Origin: Orbaceae bacterium ESL0727
Lineage (GTDB): Bacteria > Pseudomonadota > Gammaproteobacteria > Enterobacterales > Orbaceae
Direction: 5' to 3'
Length of the DNA: 64,000 nucleotides
Assembly (NCBI GenBank): GCA_029433345.1
Contig: JAQTHY010000001.1
Location: forward strand, 186,001 to 250,000
Shown: positions 35,453 to 46,700 of the stretch, one piece after another
Position numbering within the stretch: position 1 is the stretch's first letter
Layout: every line of letters begins with the position of its first letter
Position numbers and translations under genes: made by a program
Notes under the pieces: generated by a model
Seen by the model: the letters and a program-made list of their open reading frames with translations, nothing else
Databases searched by the model: none
What the model was told of the DNA's origin: nothing

Positions 35453-35639
35453 TTAATTATCTCCAATAATAATTTAAGTTCTGTTTTTAATACTAGGGTA
35501 TTTTAAGCTGACTAACTAGTAATTAGTATAATAGGATATAATTATTATAGGGATCTAATTATTAGTGCTGCCATTGTCGTTAGTGTGTTACAATCTGCAT
35601 ATCTTAATAACTCTTTTTCACATTACTATTTTACACTGT

Positions 35640-36872
35640 ATGATTCAATCTTATCTAACCCAAACTAAATTTAGTCAATTTCCACTCCATCCTCTCATCC
35701 TAAATGCTCTTGAAAAAAAAGGATTTATTTATTGCACACCGATTCAAGAAAAATCATTACCATTAACAATACAAGGAATCGATGTTGCGGGTCAAGGACA
35801 GACAGGTACCGGCAAGACCATGGCTTTTTTAGCCTCAACCTGTAATTATTTACTCACCCATGCACCATTACCTGACCATCAACTGAATCAACCGCGTGCC
35901 ATCATCATTGCGCCAACCCGTGAACTGGTCGTGCAAATTTATCATGATGCACAAACGTTATCCGAAGCAACTGGGCTAAAATTAGGGCTTGCTTTTGGTG
36001 GAGATGGCTATGATAAACAATTAAAAACATTATCTACGGGTGTGGATATATTAATTGCGACGACGGGTCGACTTATCGATTACGCTAAACAAAATTATAT
36101 TAATCTTGGCTCAATCCAAGTAGCAGTATTAGATGAAGCTGATCGGATGTTTGATCTTGGTTTTATCCGTGATGTGCGCTGGATCTTTAAACATATGACG
36201 CCACCCGATAAACGGTTAACCATGTTATTTTCGGCCACTTTGACCCTTAATGTCAGAGAGCTGGCCTTTGAACATATGAACAATCCGCACTATGTTGAAG
36301 TCGAACCTGAGCAAAAAATTGGCCATCGAATTAAAGAAGAGTTATTCTTCCCTTCTAACGAAGATAAACTACCGTTACTGCAAACCCTTATCGAAGAAGA
36401 GTGGCCAGATCGCTGTATTATTTTTGCCAATACCAAAATTACCTGCGAAAAAATTTGGCGCCATTTAGTTGCCGATGGTCACCGTGCAGGGTTACTCACC
36501 GGTGATATTGCTCAGAAAAAACGACTTTCTATTTTAGATCAATTCTCACACGGTGATCTCGATATCTTAGTTGCCACCGATGTCGCTGCACGCGGTTTAC
36601 ACATCCCTAATGTAACGCATGTTTTCAATTATGATCTCCCAGATGATTGCGATGATTATCGCCACCGAATTGGGAGAACAGGCCGTGCGGGTGCGGAAGG
36701 TTACTCAATATCTTTAGCGTGTGAAAAATATTCACAAAACTTACCTGCTATTGAAAAAGCTATCGACCACGTCATTCCAGTTAGCCAATATGATGCATCA
36801 GCACTTTTACGTGATTTACCTGCACCTAAAGCTTTTAAACGCTCCGCACGTAAAAGAAAAGTGCAAAGTTAA
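35640..36872 (+). CDS. rhlB: ATP-dependent RNA helicase RhlB
   Basis: DEAD-box helicase of the RNA degradosome, which unwinds structured RNA for PNPase. The ATG at 35640 gives [20 protein letters not shown], matching the E. coli start; the 25 open codons upstream do not. Q motif with [10 protein letters not shown], Walker [16 protein letters not shown] in [16 protein letters not shown], and [10 protein letters not shown]. About 410 residues. The C-terminal basic tail is short ([15 protein letters not shown]) compared with E. coli (421), so contact with RNase E and RNA may differ. It ends overlapping sxy by 4 nt, convergent. Confidence 0.95.
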   Translation: MIQSYLTQTKFSQFPLHPLILNALEKKGFIYCTPIQEKSLPLTIQGIDVAGQGQTGTGKTMAFLASTCNYLLTHAPLPDHQLNQPRAIIIAPTRELVVQIYHDAQTLSEATGLKLGLAFGGDGYDKQLKTLSTGVDILIATTGRLIDYAKQNYINLGSIQVAVLDEADRMFDLGFIRDVRWIFKHMTPPDKRLTMLFSATLTLNVRELAFEHMNNPHYVEVEPEQKIGHRIKEELFFPSNEDKLPLLQTLIEEEWPDRCIIFANTKITCEKIWRHLVADGHRAGLLTGDIAQKKRLSILDQFSHGDLDILVATDVAARGLHIPNVTHVFNYDLPDDCDDYRHRIGRTGRAGAEGYSISLACEKYSQNLPAIEKAIDHVIPVSQYDASALLRDLPAPKAFKRSARKRKVQS

Positions 36873-37471
36873 TTCAACAATCGTTGATAAGATGATTTGA
36901 TTTCTTGTTTGATTGCCGGGGAAAGTGCAGCCACATGATATTTATTTAAAGCACCATATAATACAAAAAGGAGATTTGTTGAAACATCCTTTTTGTATTG
37001 TTTCACCCGCACAAACGCTTCTAAATAACCTATTTCTCGTAATGTTGCGACATTGTTAATACCAACCTGTAATAACAATCTTTCTAATGAAAGCGTCATA
37101 TTTGGTAATGTTTTAATCCTTAACTCTTTGCATTTAATTTTATGCTTTTTTTCTTGCCTAGCAGACTCAATGACCATCTTAACGATGGTATGCAATCTTT
37201 GACGATCATTTAACAGATCATCATTAACACGATAATAATCCAAGAGTTTCATTGTCACTCCCGCAGGCAGTCGTAATCGCTCCATTTTTTGCTCTATAAA
37301 CAAATCTCTATATGAAGCGTGCCCACGCAAATAAAAACCTTTTGTCCCAATCCAACCAAAAATAGTATCTTGGCAATGGATACTAAAACCACTAAAAAAT
37401 GCCTTAACTGAAACATCATCCAAGACAGTAGAGAATTCATTTAATAGTTGATTCGCTAATTTCGAACTCAT
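36869..37471 (-). CDS. tfoX: Competence regulator TfoX/Sxy
   Basis: Co-activator that directs CRP to competence (CRP-S) promoters in Haemophilus and E. coli. The 200-residue product has an N-terminal TfoX domain ([23 protein letters not shown]) and a C-terminal TfoX_C helix-hairpin-like domain ([39 protein letters not shown]). RBS AAGGAAAATT. It is convergent with rhlB, overlapping by 4 nt. It indicates the strain may regulate DNA uptake genes located elsewhere. Assigned by pattern and domain order; sequence identity to E. coli is modest. Confidence 0.82.
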   Translation of the reverse strand: MSSKLANQLLNEFSTVLDDVSVKAFFSGFSIHCQDTIFGWIGTKGFYLRGHASYRDLFIEQKMERLRLPAGVTMKLLDYYRVNDDLLNDRQRLHTIVKMVIESARQEKKHKIKCKELRIKTLPNMTLSLERLLLQVGINNVATLREIGYLEAFVRVKQYKKDVSTNLLFVLYGALNKYHVAALSPAIKQEIKSSYQRLLN

Positions 37472-37832
37472 AATTTTCCTTTATCTCCATCTTTATTATT
37501 TATGCAATTGAATAACATAAACGCGTTATTCGACGATAAATTAACGTAATTTTTTTAATTTTGGAATAATTTTTAGTAAAAAATTACTTATTATGCGATC
37601 TATCTTCCATAAATAATTAGCGATAAAATAAGTATTTATATAGAGCGATTTTTCACTATCTTGGTACTCCAACTCCCAACATTATTGGGGAAAATAGCAC
37701 AATAGGACTAAATGCGTTTGCCACTTTACGCCTAAAAAAGAAAACTAGCTTTAAGATTGTTATTTTTTCGTAATAATTATACAATTCAGTTCAAATAACC
37801 TAATAAAATACCGCTAACATATTGAAATAAAC
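37472..37832. other. Divergent region between sxy and the 37833 gene
   Basis: 361 AT-rich nt with no gene. A single TGCGA half near 37593 resembles a CRP-S half site, but the partner half is absent. No terminator or repeat recognised. Confidence 0.3.
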
Positions 37833-38456
37833 ATGCTTAGAAATGTAGTACTCTCAATTCTCCTATTTTGTTCATTCATCGCGTCTGCAGATGAGTTATC
37901 CTTATTAAAATCTTTTGCACAGTGCCAACCGGATTTTTTTGATACGTTGTATGAAAATAGAGCGCTTGTGGAAAAACATACTAATATTGCATTATTGAAT
38001 ACGCATCAAGCTTATATCTCTGTTGCTAATCGCGCTGATAGCAACAAAAACCATGTCTATTTTAAGACCCCCATGATCGCTAATGGCCTAAAGATTATCG
38101 GTTATTATGATAGTGCGATTGATCTCGAAAAAATGGGGAAATACTATTTCTGGGGATTTATTATCGATAATAACCTTGAGCAAATCCGCAAAAGTTTCGA
38201 TTTTCTAAATTGGAAAGAGATGGAAAGTGATCTGCTGTACATTGCCAATCCAAAAATTCATTATATTAATGACAATATTAATGTGTGGAATGTCAATGAC
38301 GACATGGCGGTCGGCGTCAAGACAATTCCTGCGCCAGGCACTACCGAAAAGTTATTACTGCTTGAGAAAGGTCCAACCATGACCATGTTAATTTGTTCAA
38401 TTCAAGGCGTCGTTTTGCCGGAGATGCTCCGCCTTCAGCGCCCAGACATTCAATAA
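37833..38456 (+). CDS. Secreted/periplasmic protein of unknown function
   Basis: I do not recognise this 207-residue protein. It has a clear Sec signal peptide (hydrophobic residues 4-16, then ASA|DE, predicted cleavage after residue 19), giving a mature protein of about 188 residues with two cysteines (31 and 188) that could form a disulfide. Mature sequence begins DELSLLKSFAQCQPDFFDTL. No transmembrane helix or repeat is seen after the signal. The RBS is poor. It is transcribed alone, between sxy and glnB, and convergent with glnB. Composition and codon use match its neighbours. Confidence 0.75.
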   Translation: MLRNVVLSILLFCSFIASADELSLLKSFAQCQPDFFDTLYENRALVEKHTNIALLNTHQAYISVANRADSNKNHVYFKTPMIANGLKIIGYYDSAIDLEKMGKYYFWGFIIDNNLEQIRKSFDFLNWKEMESDLLYIANPKIHYINDNINVWNVNDDMAVGVKTIPAPGTTEKLLLLEKGPTMTMLICSIQGVVLPEMLRLQRPDIQ

Positions 38457-38597
38457 CCTTAATGATTAATTACCTTATACCATCCGCGGATTATTGCAGC
38501 GGCAACAATCAGTATTAAGGGAAATGTTTAGCGAACAGCGCTTAATCAGGCTTGCGATTGCAGGCAGAAAATTCGGCGCTTTTAAGGTAATCGTACT

Positions 38598-38948
<351 letters not shown>

Positions 38949-38985
38949 CTAAACTGTTTTTGTACAAAAAGCACTGTCGAATAGT

Positions 38986-40656
38986 TTACCAATTTTTAAA
39001 TCCAAATGCTGAAGTGATCGGATAGCGTCGCCCTTTACCAAAATTTCGTGGTGTGATTTTGGGGCCGACTGCCGATTGACGACGTTTATATTCATTAATA
39101 TCAACTAGCTTAATCACACGTCTTACCGTTGCTTCATCATAACCTTGTGCTACCAACTGTTCAACCGAAAAGTCCTTTTCAACATAATCATGCAATATAC
39201 CATCTAAAATCGGATAAGGCGGTAAACTGTCTTCATCTTTTTGATCGGGTGCTAATTCGGCTGAAGGGGGGCGCGTAATGACGCGTTCAGGAATCACATA
39301 CGCTAAATGATTACGATATTTGGCTAACGCAAAGACAAGCATTTTCGGTACATCTTTCAGGACGTCAAACCCGCCTGCCATATCGCCATACAGCGTCGCA
39401 TACCCCACTGACATTTCGCTTTTATTACCTGTCGTCAAAACTAAACGCCGTTTTTTATTAGATAACGCCATCAAAATCACACCTCGACAACGGGCTTGCA
39501 AATTTTCTTCAGTGGTATCTTTTGTTGTGCCCACAAAAAGTGGTGATAGCGACGCCATAAATGCATCGAACATAGGTTCTATTGAGACAATCGAAAACTC
39601 TACTCCTAACATTTCTGCCTGTTCTTGAGCATCACTCACACTAATATCAGCAGTATACCGAAATGGCATCATCACCGCTTGGACTTTCTCTTGACCTAAC
39701 GCATCAACTGCAATCGCCAATGTCAAAGCAGAATCAATCCCACCAGAAAGGCCCAATACGGCACCTTGGAAACCATTTTTCGTCACATAATCGCGCGTTG
39801 CCAACACTAATGCATCATATATAGCCGCTAATTGTGTGGTTGGCTTGAGTGTTGCTAACGCTTCTATTGATAGAGGAAGAGGCGGCACCACATTATCTAC
39901 CTGCTCAGCGTGTGTAAAGAGTACCGCTTCATCTAATTGAAAACTAGTCACTTGATCAGCAAACAGGGGTAATTGGCAAATTGTTTCACCAAATTGATTA
40001 CAGACAAACGATCCGCCATCAAAAACCAGCTCATCTTGGCCCCCCACTTGATTGAGATAAATAATCGGTAAATGGGTACGGTTGGCATGTTGTCGCACCA
40101 ATGCTTGCCGATAATAAGGTTTACTATAATCATAAGGTGACGCATTAATGCTAATCACCCATTCAGCTTGCTGTGCTTTTAAGTTATCTAGCGGCGCATT
40201 ATGCCAAAGATCCTCGCACACCAATAACCCTATTTTGTGATTTTTATAATCAACAACCACGCTTTGATCATCCACCGAAAAATAGCGATGTTCATCAAAC
40301 ACATCATAATTGGGAAGTTTTTGTTTATGGTAAAGTGCTAACGTTTGCCCTGCTGATAAAAAAGAGAGTGAATTATAAATCTGTCCATCTTGCCAGTGTG
40401 GATGTCCGACAATGATTGCACAATGTGGATAGCGCGCAGTCTGTTTTAAAATCAGCGCTAATGCGGTTTGACAACGTGCTTGGAAGTCCGTGCGTAACAG
40501 CAAATCTTCGGGCGGATAACCACAAATAGCTAATTCAGAAAAAATAATCAGATCATGCGATGAATAATTCTCTATCAGATCAATAATCTGCTGGGCATTA
40601 TTCTCAATATCGCCGACTCGCCAATTTTTTTGTGCTAGAACAATTGATAATGACAT
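38986..40656 (-). CDS. nadE: Glutamine-dependent NAD+ synthetase
   Basis: Makes NAD from deamido-NAD, using ammonia released from glutamine. About 556 residues: an N-terminal nitrilase-type glutaminase (Glu in FSELAICGYPPEDLLLR; cysteine in LLVCEDLWH) and a C-terminal synthetase with the PP-loop GLSGGIDSALTLA. E. coli NadE is the short ammonia-dependent form, so this is a different subtype. The start is the ATG at 40656 (MSLSIVLAQKNW); upstream codons are not conserved. Directly upstream of glnB. Confidence 0.94.
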   Translation of the reverse strand: MSLSIVLAQKNWRVGDIENNAQQIIDLIENYSSHDLIIFSELAICGYPPEDLLLRTDFQARCQTALALILKQTARYPHCAIIVGHPHWQDGQIYNSLSFLSAGQTLALYHKQKLPNYDVFDEHRYFSVDDQSVVVDYKNHKIGLLVCEDLWHNAPLDNLKAQQAEWVISINASPYDYSKPYYRQALVRQHANRTHLPIIYLNQVGGQDELVFDGGSFVCNQFGETICQLPLFADQVTSFQLDEAVLFTHAEQVDNVVPPLPLSIEALATLKPTTQLAAIYDALVLATRDYVTKNGFQGAVLGLSGGIDSALTLAIAVDALGQEKVQAVMMPFRYTADISVSDAQEQAEMLGVEFSIVSIEPMFDAFMASLSPLFVGTTKDTTEENLQARCRGVILMALSNKKRRLVLTTGNKSEMSVGYATLYGDMAGGFDVLKDVPKMLVFALAKYRNHLAYVIPERVITRPPSAELAPDQKDEDSLPPYPILDGILHDYVEKDFSVEQLVAQGYDEATVRRVIKLVDINEYKRRQSAVGPKITPRNFGKGRRYPITSAFGFKNW

Positions 40657-40779
40657 CACAAAACTCATCACAACAAATTAAAAATAATTGCTCAGTTTAA
40701 ATGATTCTAAGTTGCGCTGCTACTTTTTTATCGCTAACATTACATCCCAATATAGGTGTTAATTTATTGGGAAACTATC

Positions 40780-41916
40780 ATGTCAACAATCATTTCAGAA
40801 GATATCGCTAATCCGCCAACAAACAGATTATTAAAAGTACTCGATGTCGCTTTGCCGGATCGCAACTACCCAATTACCATTGGCACCAATCTCTTATCAC
40901 ACCTTGAACATTTTAAGCTACACGCGGGCCAACGCGTATTAATTGCCACTAATACCACCATCGCACCACTCTATTTGCAAACACTCACTAACATGTTAGC
41001 GGCAAATGGCATTGAAGTAGATTCGGTCATTGTCCCTGATGGCGAACAGTACAAAACCATGGCAACGTGGAATACCATTTTGACGCAATTATTGGCGAAT
41101 AATCATACTCGCCGCTCTATTTTAATTGCGCTTGGAGGTGGTGTGATTGGTGATGTAGCAGGATTTGCCGCCTCCGCTTATCAACGCGGCATCCCGTTTA
41201 TCCAAGTTCCAACAACACTACTTGCGCAAGTGGACTCTTCTGTTGGCGGGAAAACCGCAATTAATCATCCACTCGGTAAAAATATGATCGGTGCATTTTA
41301 TCAACCACAAGCCGTTGTGATCGATCTCAATTGTCTAAAAACCTTACCTCCACGTCAACTTTCCGCAGGTCTCGCAGAAGTGATCAAATATGGCATTATT
41401 CTAGATTCCACATTTTTTGATTGGTTAGAATCACATATCGACGATTTACTACACCTTGATCCCGCGGCCATGAGTTATTGTATTTATCACTGCTGTAAAT
41501 TGAAAGCCGATGTCGTCATTGCGGATGAAACAGAACAAAATCTACGCGCCATTTTGAATTTAGGCCATACCTATGGGCATGCCATTGAAACTGAACTTGG
41601 TTATGGTAAATGGCTACATGGCGAAGCGGTCAGTGTGGGAATGTTAATGGCAGCATATGCGGCTAATCTATTAGACAAATTCTCATTAACCGATATTGAT
41701 AGGATAAAAAATTTACTGTCCCGTGCAGGTCTACCTATCACACGTCCATCACAAATGCCTGCCGAAGCTTATCTGCCACATATGTTACGTGATAAAAAAG
41801 TCCTGTCGGGTCAACTTCGATTAGTCCTACCAACGCAAATTGGCAAAGTCGAAGTGATCGATGGCATCGATAAAAATATCGTTTTAGAATCAATTAAATC
41901 GGTTGAGATGAAATAA
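40780..41916 (+). CDS. aroB: 3-dehydroquinate synthase
   Basis: Second step of the shikimate pathway, NAD- and metal-dependent cyclisation of DAHP. About 378 residues with the NAD loop [37 protein letters not shown], and the metal ligands in AEVIKYG and [12 protein letters not shown]...LHGEAVS. The N-terminus is about 16-20 residues longer than E. coli AroB before the conserved [14 protein letters not shown]. The start at 40780 has a GGGA motif. Usual partners aroK and damX are absent here. Confidence 0.94.
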   Translation: MSTIISEDIANPPTNRLLKVLDVALPDRNYPITIGTNLLSHLEHFKLHAGQRVLIATNTTIAPLYLQTLTNMLAANGIEVDSVIVPDGEQYKTMATWNTILTQLLANNHTRRSILIALGGGVIGDVAGFAASAYQRGIPFIQVPTTLLAQVDSSVGGKTAINHPLGKNMIGAFYQPQAVVIDLNCLKTLPPRQLSAGLAEVIKYGIILDSTFFDWLESHIDDLLHLDPAAMSYCIYHCCKLKADVVIADETEQNLRAILNLGHTYGHAIETELGYGKWLHGEAVSVGMLMAAYAANLLDKFSLTDIDRIKNLLSRAGLPITRPSQMPAEAYLPHMLRDKKVLSGQLRLVLPTQIGKVEVIDGIDKNIVLESIKSVEMK

Positions 41917-41920
41917 ATAA

Positions 41921-41966
41921 ATTTCAAGAACATAAAAATAATTTGTATATAAAGAGAGGGGTAGAC
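41921..41966 (+). repeat. Dispersed intergenic repeat, diverged copy F
   Basis: TTTCAAGAACATA, then TTTGTATATAA and GAGGGGTAGAC, colinear with the blocks of copy C at 47856. The match is diverged and partial. It starts just after the aroB stop. Confidence 0.35.
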
Positions 41967-42118
41967 GCTGCATTATAAAGCGCGTTAACCTCTTTTTCGA
42001 TATTGCTAATAAACCATTCTTTATGGCTATGGCCATCATTAACGGTTGGTCGGGAAACAGTTGAAGCAGAAATAACACTATTTTCCTCACCACGCCAACC
42101 CATTTCCTCTAAAAACAA
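41967..42118 (-). pseudogene. Possible gene remnant or small ORF between two repeat copies
   Basis: A minus-strand frame translates to a protein-like segment (SRPTVNDGHSHKEWFISNI, then EKEVNALYNAAS) that does not look like random AT-rich translation. It has only a TTG start or a poorly placed ATG, ends in repeat sequence, and matches nothing I know. It could be a relic of a gene disrupted between repeat copies F and B, or noise. Confidence 0.25.
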
Positions 42119-42141
42119 CCAATAAAAATAGCAGAGACATT

Positions 42142-42180
42142 TATTGGATGTTTCAGAACTAGTATACGTTTATGTCTATT
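42142..42180 (+). repeat. Dispersed intergenic repeat, copy B
   Basis: TATTGGATGTTTCAGAACTA followed by GTATACGTTTATGTCTAT. It shares the extended TATTGGATG lead with copy D at 54871. Confidence 0.6.
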
Positions 42181-42352
42181 TTGTTTAGATAAAATTAAAA
42201 ATACGCATACGCTTTGTTATGTATAATGATTTGTTAGCGATGATTAACAGTGTGTCGAAGATATTTTTGTCATTTATCGTACATAATCGTAAACTAATAT
42301 TTACAAGCTAAAATTATTCATAACATATATTGAAAATACTATTTACTATGAT

Positions 42353-42401
42353 GTAATTTTGTGTTTACATATTAACCGTTAATGTAATATATATTTTACA
42401 T
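42353..42401 (+). promoter_or_regulatory. Two TyrR boxes upstream of aroF
   Basis: TGTAATTTTGTGTTTACA (42353-42370) and TGTAATATATATTTTACA (42384-42401) each match the TyrR palindrome TGTAAA-N6-TTTACA at 11 of 12 specified positions. They are 31 bp apart (three turns). The second TTTACA may also serve as a -35, which would fit repression by TyrR with tyrosine, as for E. coli aroF. Confidence 0.8.
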
Positions 42402-42643
42402 ATGTAATCATTCTTTGTTGAATACAGATAGCTGAAATGCGCAACTAAAAATGAGCGGCTAGAATGTACAACTGAACTGTACAGATGAGATATCAAAATA
42501 AAGCGAGCTAAATCTGAATCTCATAAAAATTTTTCTTCTTTCTCATCAACGATTACCGATGAAATAGGCAGAGAAAAAACAGAACTCATCTTCAAAAAGA
42601 ATGGATATAAAATAGTTAATTGAATTTTATTAGGAATACTGTT
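42402..42643 (+). other. aroF leader region
   Basis: About 240 nt between the TyrR boxes and the aroF ATG. It holds a degenerate palindrome ATCAACGATTACCGAT near 42545, whose reverse strand (TATTTCATCGG...) aligns with the GCCGAC hairpin family. No leader peptide or attenuator is evident. Confidence 0.4.
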
Positions 42644-43714
42644 ATGTTAAAAGATACGTTAAATAACGTTAGAATCAAAGATGAACAGATGTTAATTACG
42701 CCAGATGCGATCAAAGCACTTTACCCACTGAGTAATAAACTCGAAGCACAAATCGCGAAATCACGTCAAACTGTGGTTGATATTTTAGAACGTCGCGATC
42801 ATCGATTACTTATCGTTTGCGGACCTTGCTCTATCCATGACCCTAAAGCCGCCATTGAATATGCACAAAAATTAAAAAAACTGTCTGACGAATTGCATGA
42901 TCAACTTTTTATTATTATGCGTGTCTACTTTGAAAAACCGCGCACTACCGTCGGTTGGAAAGGGATGATTAATGATCCGCATATGGATAGTTCGTTTGAT
43001 ATTGAATATGGCCTAAAAGCCGCTCGAAAATTACTGCTTGATATTGCCGAGATCGGCTTACCTATTGCAACCGAAGCACTGGATCCCAATACACCGCAAT
43101 ATATTGGCGATCTGATTAGTTGGTCGGCCATAGGCGCAAGAACTACCGAATCACAAACCCACCGTGAAATGGCTTCAGGACTTTCTATGCCGGTTGGCTT
43201 TAAAAATGGTACCGATGGTAATTTAGATGTGGCCATTAATGCGATGAAATCATCGTCCATGGCACACCGTTTTGTTGGACTCAGCCAACACGGGCAAGTC
43301 GCGATTTTACAAACATTAGGTAATCCACATGGACATGTGATTTTACGTGGTGGTAAAGAACCTAATTTTGACGCAGACCATGTTGCTATCTGTGAAGCCC
43401 ATATGCAAAAGGCAGGACTCACCGCAAATTTAATGATCGATTGTAGCCATGCAAACTCAAATAAAGATTATCGTAATCAACCTCTGGTTGCTGAATCAGT
43501 GATTGAACAGATCAAAAATGGCAATAAATCGATTATTGGCGTAATGATTGAAAGTAATTTATTGGAAGGTAAACAGTCCTCGGATCTCCCACTCGATAGC
43601 CTAAAATATGGCGTATCTGTGACCGATGCCTGCATTAGTTGGCCAACCACTGAACAGTTATTACGTAAAATAGCAACTCAATTAAATGATGCCTTAATTC
43701 AACGACAAAAATAG
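42644..43714 (+). CDS. aroF: DAHP synthase, AroF type
   Basis: First enzyme of aromatic amino-acid biosynthesis: condenses PEP and erythrose 4-phosphate. About 356 residues, same as E. coli AroF. N-terminus MLKDTLNNVRIKDEQMLITP aligns with AroF better than with AroG/AroH. Motifs: CGPCSIHDP, YFEKPRTTVGWKG, GARTTESQTHREMASGLSMP, DCSHANSNKDY. The AroF assignment predicts tyrosine feedback, consistent with the TyrR boxes upstream. No tyrA follows, unlike the E. coli aroF-tyrA operon. Confidence 0.93.
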   Translation: MLKDTLNNVRIKDEQMLITPDAIKALYPLSNKLEAQIAKSRQTVVDILERRDHRLLIVCGPCSIHDPKAAIEYAQKLKKLSDELHDQLFIIMRVYFEKPRTTVGWKGMINDPHMDSSFDIEYGLKAARKLLLDIAEIGLPIATEALDPNTPQYIGDLISWSAIGARTTESQTHREMASGLSMPVGFKNGTDGNLDVAINAMKSSSMAHRFVGLSQHGQVAILQTLGNPHGHVILRGGKEPNFDADHVAICEAHMQKAGLTANLMIDCSHANSNKDYRNQPLVAESVIEQIKNGNKSIIGVMIESNLLEGKQSSDLPLDSLKYGVSVTDACISWPTTEQLLRKIATQLNDALIQRQK

Positions 43715-43729
43715 ACAACATAACAACTT

Positions 43730-43750
43730 ATAGGGCGAGATTCGCCCTAT
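43730..43750. terminator. Convergent terminator aroF/purL
   Basis: A perfect 9-bp stem ATAGGGCGA/TCGCCCTAT with a 3-nt loop, between the ends of aroF and purL. The U tract is short on both sides. Confidence 0.7.
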
Positions 43751-43772
43751 CTTACCTGATCATACAAATTCA

Positions 43773-46700
43773 TTAACCTAACTGCTGACGTGCATTACGG
43801 AAAATACGCATCCATGGGCTATCTTCACCCCAATGTTCTGGATGCCATGAATTATTGACCGTTCTATGTACCCGTTCAGGATGGGGCATCATAATAGTGG
43901 CACGGCCATCAGTCGTGGTCACGGCTGTAATACCATTAGGTGAACCATTCGGATTAGCTGGATACTGTTCTGTCACTTGCGCAACATGATTAATATAACG
44001 CATCGCAACGGTACCCGATGTTTCAAGCTTGGCTAGTTGTGTTTCGTCACACACTTCGACGCGACCTTCCCCATGCGAAACCGCAATTGGCATATGCGAT
44101 CCGATCATACCATCAAACAGTAAAGATGGACTTGCTTGAATCTGCACTAAACTAAAACGAGCCTCAAACCGCTCTGAAAGATTACGCACAAAACGAGGCC
44201 ACAGTTGTGCATGTGGAATGAGATCTTTCAAGTTAGACATCATCTGACAACCATTACAAACACCTAATGATAATGTATCAGGACGGTGGAAAAATTGTGT
44301 AAATTCGTCCCTTACCCTTTCATTAAATAAAATTGATTTCGCCCAACCTTCACCGGCGCCCAAAACATCACCATACGAAAAACCACCACAGGCAACCAAC
44401 ATCGAAAATTGATCAAGTGTTACTCGATCGGCCAATAAATCGGTCATATGGAGATCAACAGGCGTCAACCCTGCACGTTCAAAGGCCGCCGCCATTTCGA
44501 TATGTGAATTGACACCTTGCTCACGCAATATCGCTACTTTAGGCTTCACGCCTTTCGCAATATAAGGTGCAGCCACATCTTGGTGTGGATCAAACGTTAA
44601 TAACACATTTAGGCCCGGATCGGCATCATTCTGTTTAGCAAGATGCTCTTCATCAGCACAAGTTGGATTATCACGTAAACGTTGCATCTGCCAGGTAGTT
44701 TCGGCCCACCACGTCCGTAGCGTCGAGCGCTGCTCGCTATAGACAATATGGGATTGATGAGAAAACGTAATCTGATTACCCGCTTTCGCACAGCCCAATT
44801 TATAAATCGCATCGTGTAAACCAAATTTCGTGAAACAGGCCATAACTTCATCTAAATGACAATTAGCTACCTGAATCACCGCACCTAATTCTTCGTTAAA
44901 CAGCGCCGCAATCAGATCATCACCAAGCGATGTGATATCCATATCTAAACTGCAATGCCCTGCAAAGGCCATCTCGACTAAAGTGACAAAGAGTCCACCA
45001 TCAGAACGGTCATGATAAGCCAATAACCGTTTTTGGCTGACTAATTCTTGTAATGCTTGATAAAATGCCGCTAATATTTGCGGATCACGAACATCCGCCG
45101 GTTTTTGCCCCAAATGACGATACACCTGCGCCAGTGCTGTCGCGCCTAACGCTTGTTGACCTTTTGCTAAATCAATAAAGAGTAGACTGTTTTCTTGATT
45201 TGTTCGTAATTCAGGGGTGACTGTTTTACGGACATCTTCGACGCGTGCAAATGCTGAAATAACTAACGATAAAGGTGATGTCATTACCTGGGTTTGTTCA
45301 CCTTGCTGCCAGGTCGTTTTCATCGACATAGAATCTTTACCGACCGGAATTGTCAAGCCTAGCGCAGGGCATAGCTCTTCACCAATTGCCTTAACCGCTG
45401 CATATAACCCCGCATCTTCACCAGGATGGCCCGCTGCCGCCATCCAGTTAGCGGAAAGTTTGATACGGCGCATTTTACCTTCATCATCTGCACCGATCGC
45501 TGTCGCAGCAATATTGGTAATCGCTTCACCGACTGCCATTCTTGCTGATGCGGCAAAATCAAGTAAAGCGATCGGTGCGCGTTCCCCTATCGACATTGCT
45601 TCGCCATAATAACTCTCTAAACTGGCAGTAGTCACTGCACAGTCGGCAACTGGGATTTGCCATGGCCCCACCATCTGATCGCGTGCCACCATACCCGTGA
45701 CGGTTCTATCACCGATAGTAATTAAAAATGTTTTTTCAGCTACTACAGGTAAATGTAAAACGCGTTTGACCGCCTCAGTTAACTGAATGGTTTGGCTCGA
45801 AAAGTGATCGCCCTGTGCCACTTGCGATGTCACATCGCGCACCATTTTTGGGGTTTTACCTAATAATAAATCAAGTGGTAAATTAATTGGATTATCATGA
45901 AAATAATCATCGTGTAACGTCAATGCTTGTTTAGCGGTTGCTTCACCAATGATGGCATACGGCGCACGTTCGCGTTTACAGAGCTTATCAAATAGCGCTT
46001 CGCTTTCTGGCGCGATAGCTAATACATACCGTTCTTGCGACTCATTACACCAGATTTCGAGTGGTGACATGCCAGGTTCGTCGGTCAATATTTTACGTAA
46101 CTCAAATTGTCCACCACAACCACCATCACTCACCAGTTCTGGCATTGCATTTGACAGTCCACCGGCACCCACATCATGAATAAAGAGGATCGGATTATTT
46201 TCACCTAATTGCCAACAATGATCGATCACTTCTTGACAACGTCGTTCCATTTCTGGATTATCGCGCTGCACAGAAGCAAAATCTAATTCGGCATCTGACT
46301 GCCCTGAGCTCATCGACGATGCGGCACCCCCACCTAACCCGATATTCATTGCAGGTCCACCCAAAACAATCAGTTTAGAGCCTGCTGGGAACTCACCTTT
46401 GCGAATATGTTCACGACGAATATTACCGATTCCCCCCGCTAACATAATCGGTTTATGATAACCTCGCAGCTCTAGCCCGTTAAAACTGTTTACTTTCTCT
46501 TCATAGGTACGAAAATAACCCAGCAGTGCTGGGCGGCCAAATTCATTATTAAATGCAGCGCCGCCTAACGGCCCTTCTTGCATAATAGCAAACGCGGAAG
46601 CTATGCGATCAGGCTTACCAAAATCGTCTTCCCATGGTTGCACAAAATCAGGAATACGCAGATTCGAGACAGAAAAACCCACCAATCCGGCTTTCGGTTT

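Noticed and set aside
37588-37612. CRP-S-like half site upstream of sxy
   Set aside because: Only the TGCGA half is present; the TCGCA partner is missing at the right distance.
41890-42093. 67-codon minus-strand frame at the aroB end
   Set aside because: It overlaps the aroB 3' end, competes with the better frame at 41967-42118, and reads as AT-rich noise.
42288-42306. Third TyrR-like box upstream of aroF
   Set aside because: The two halves are 7 nt apart instead of 6, so the G and C contacts would be out of register.
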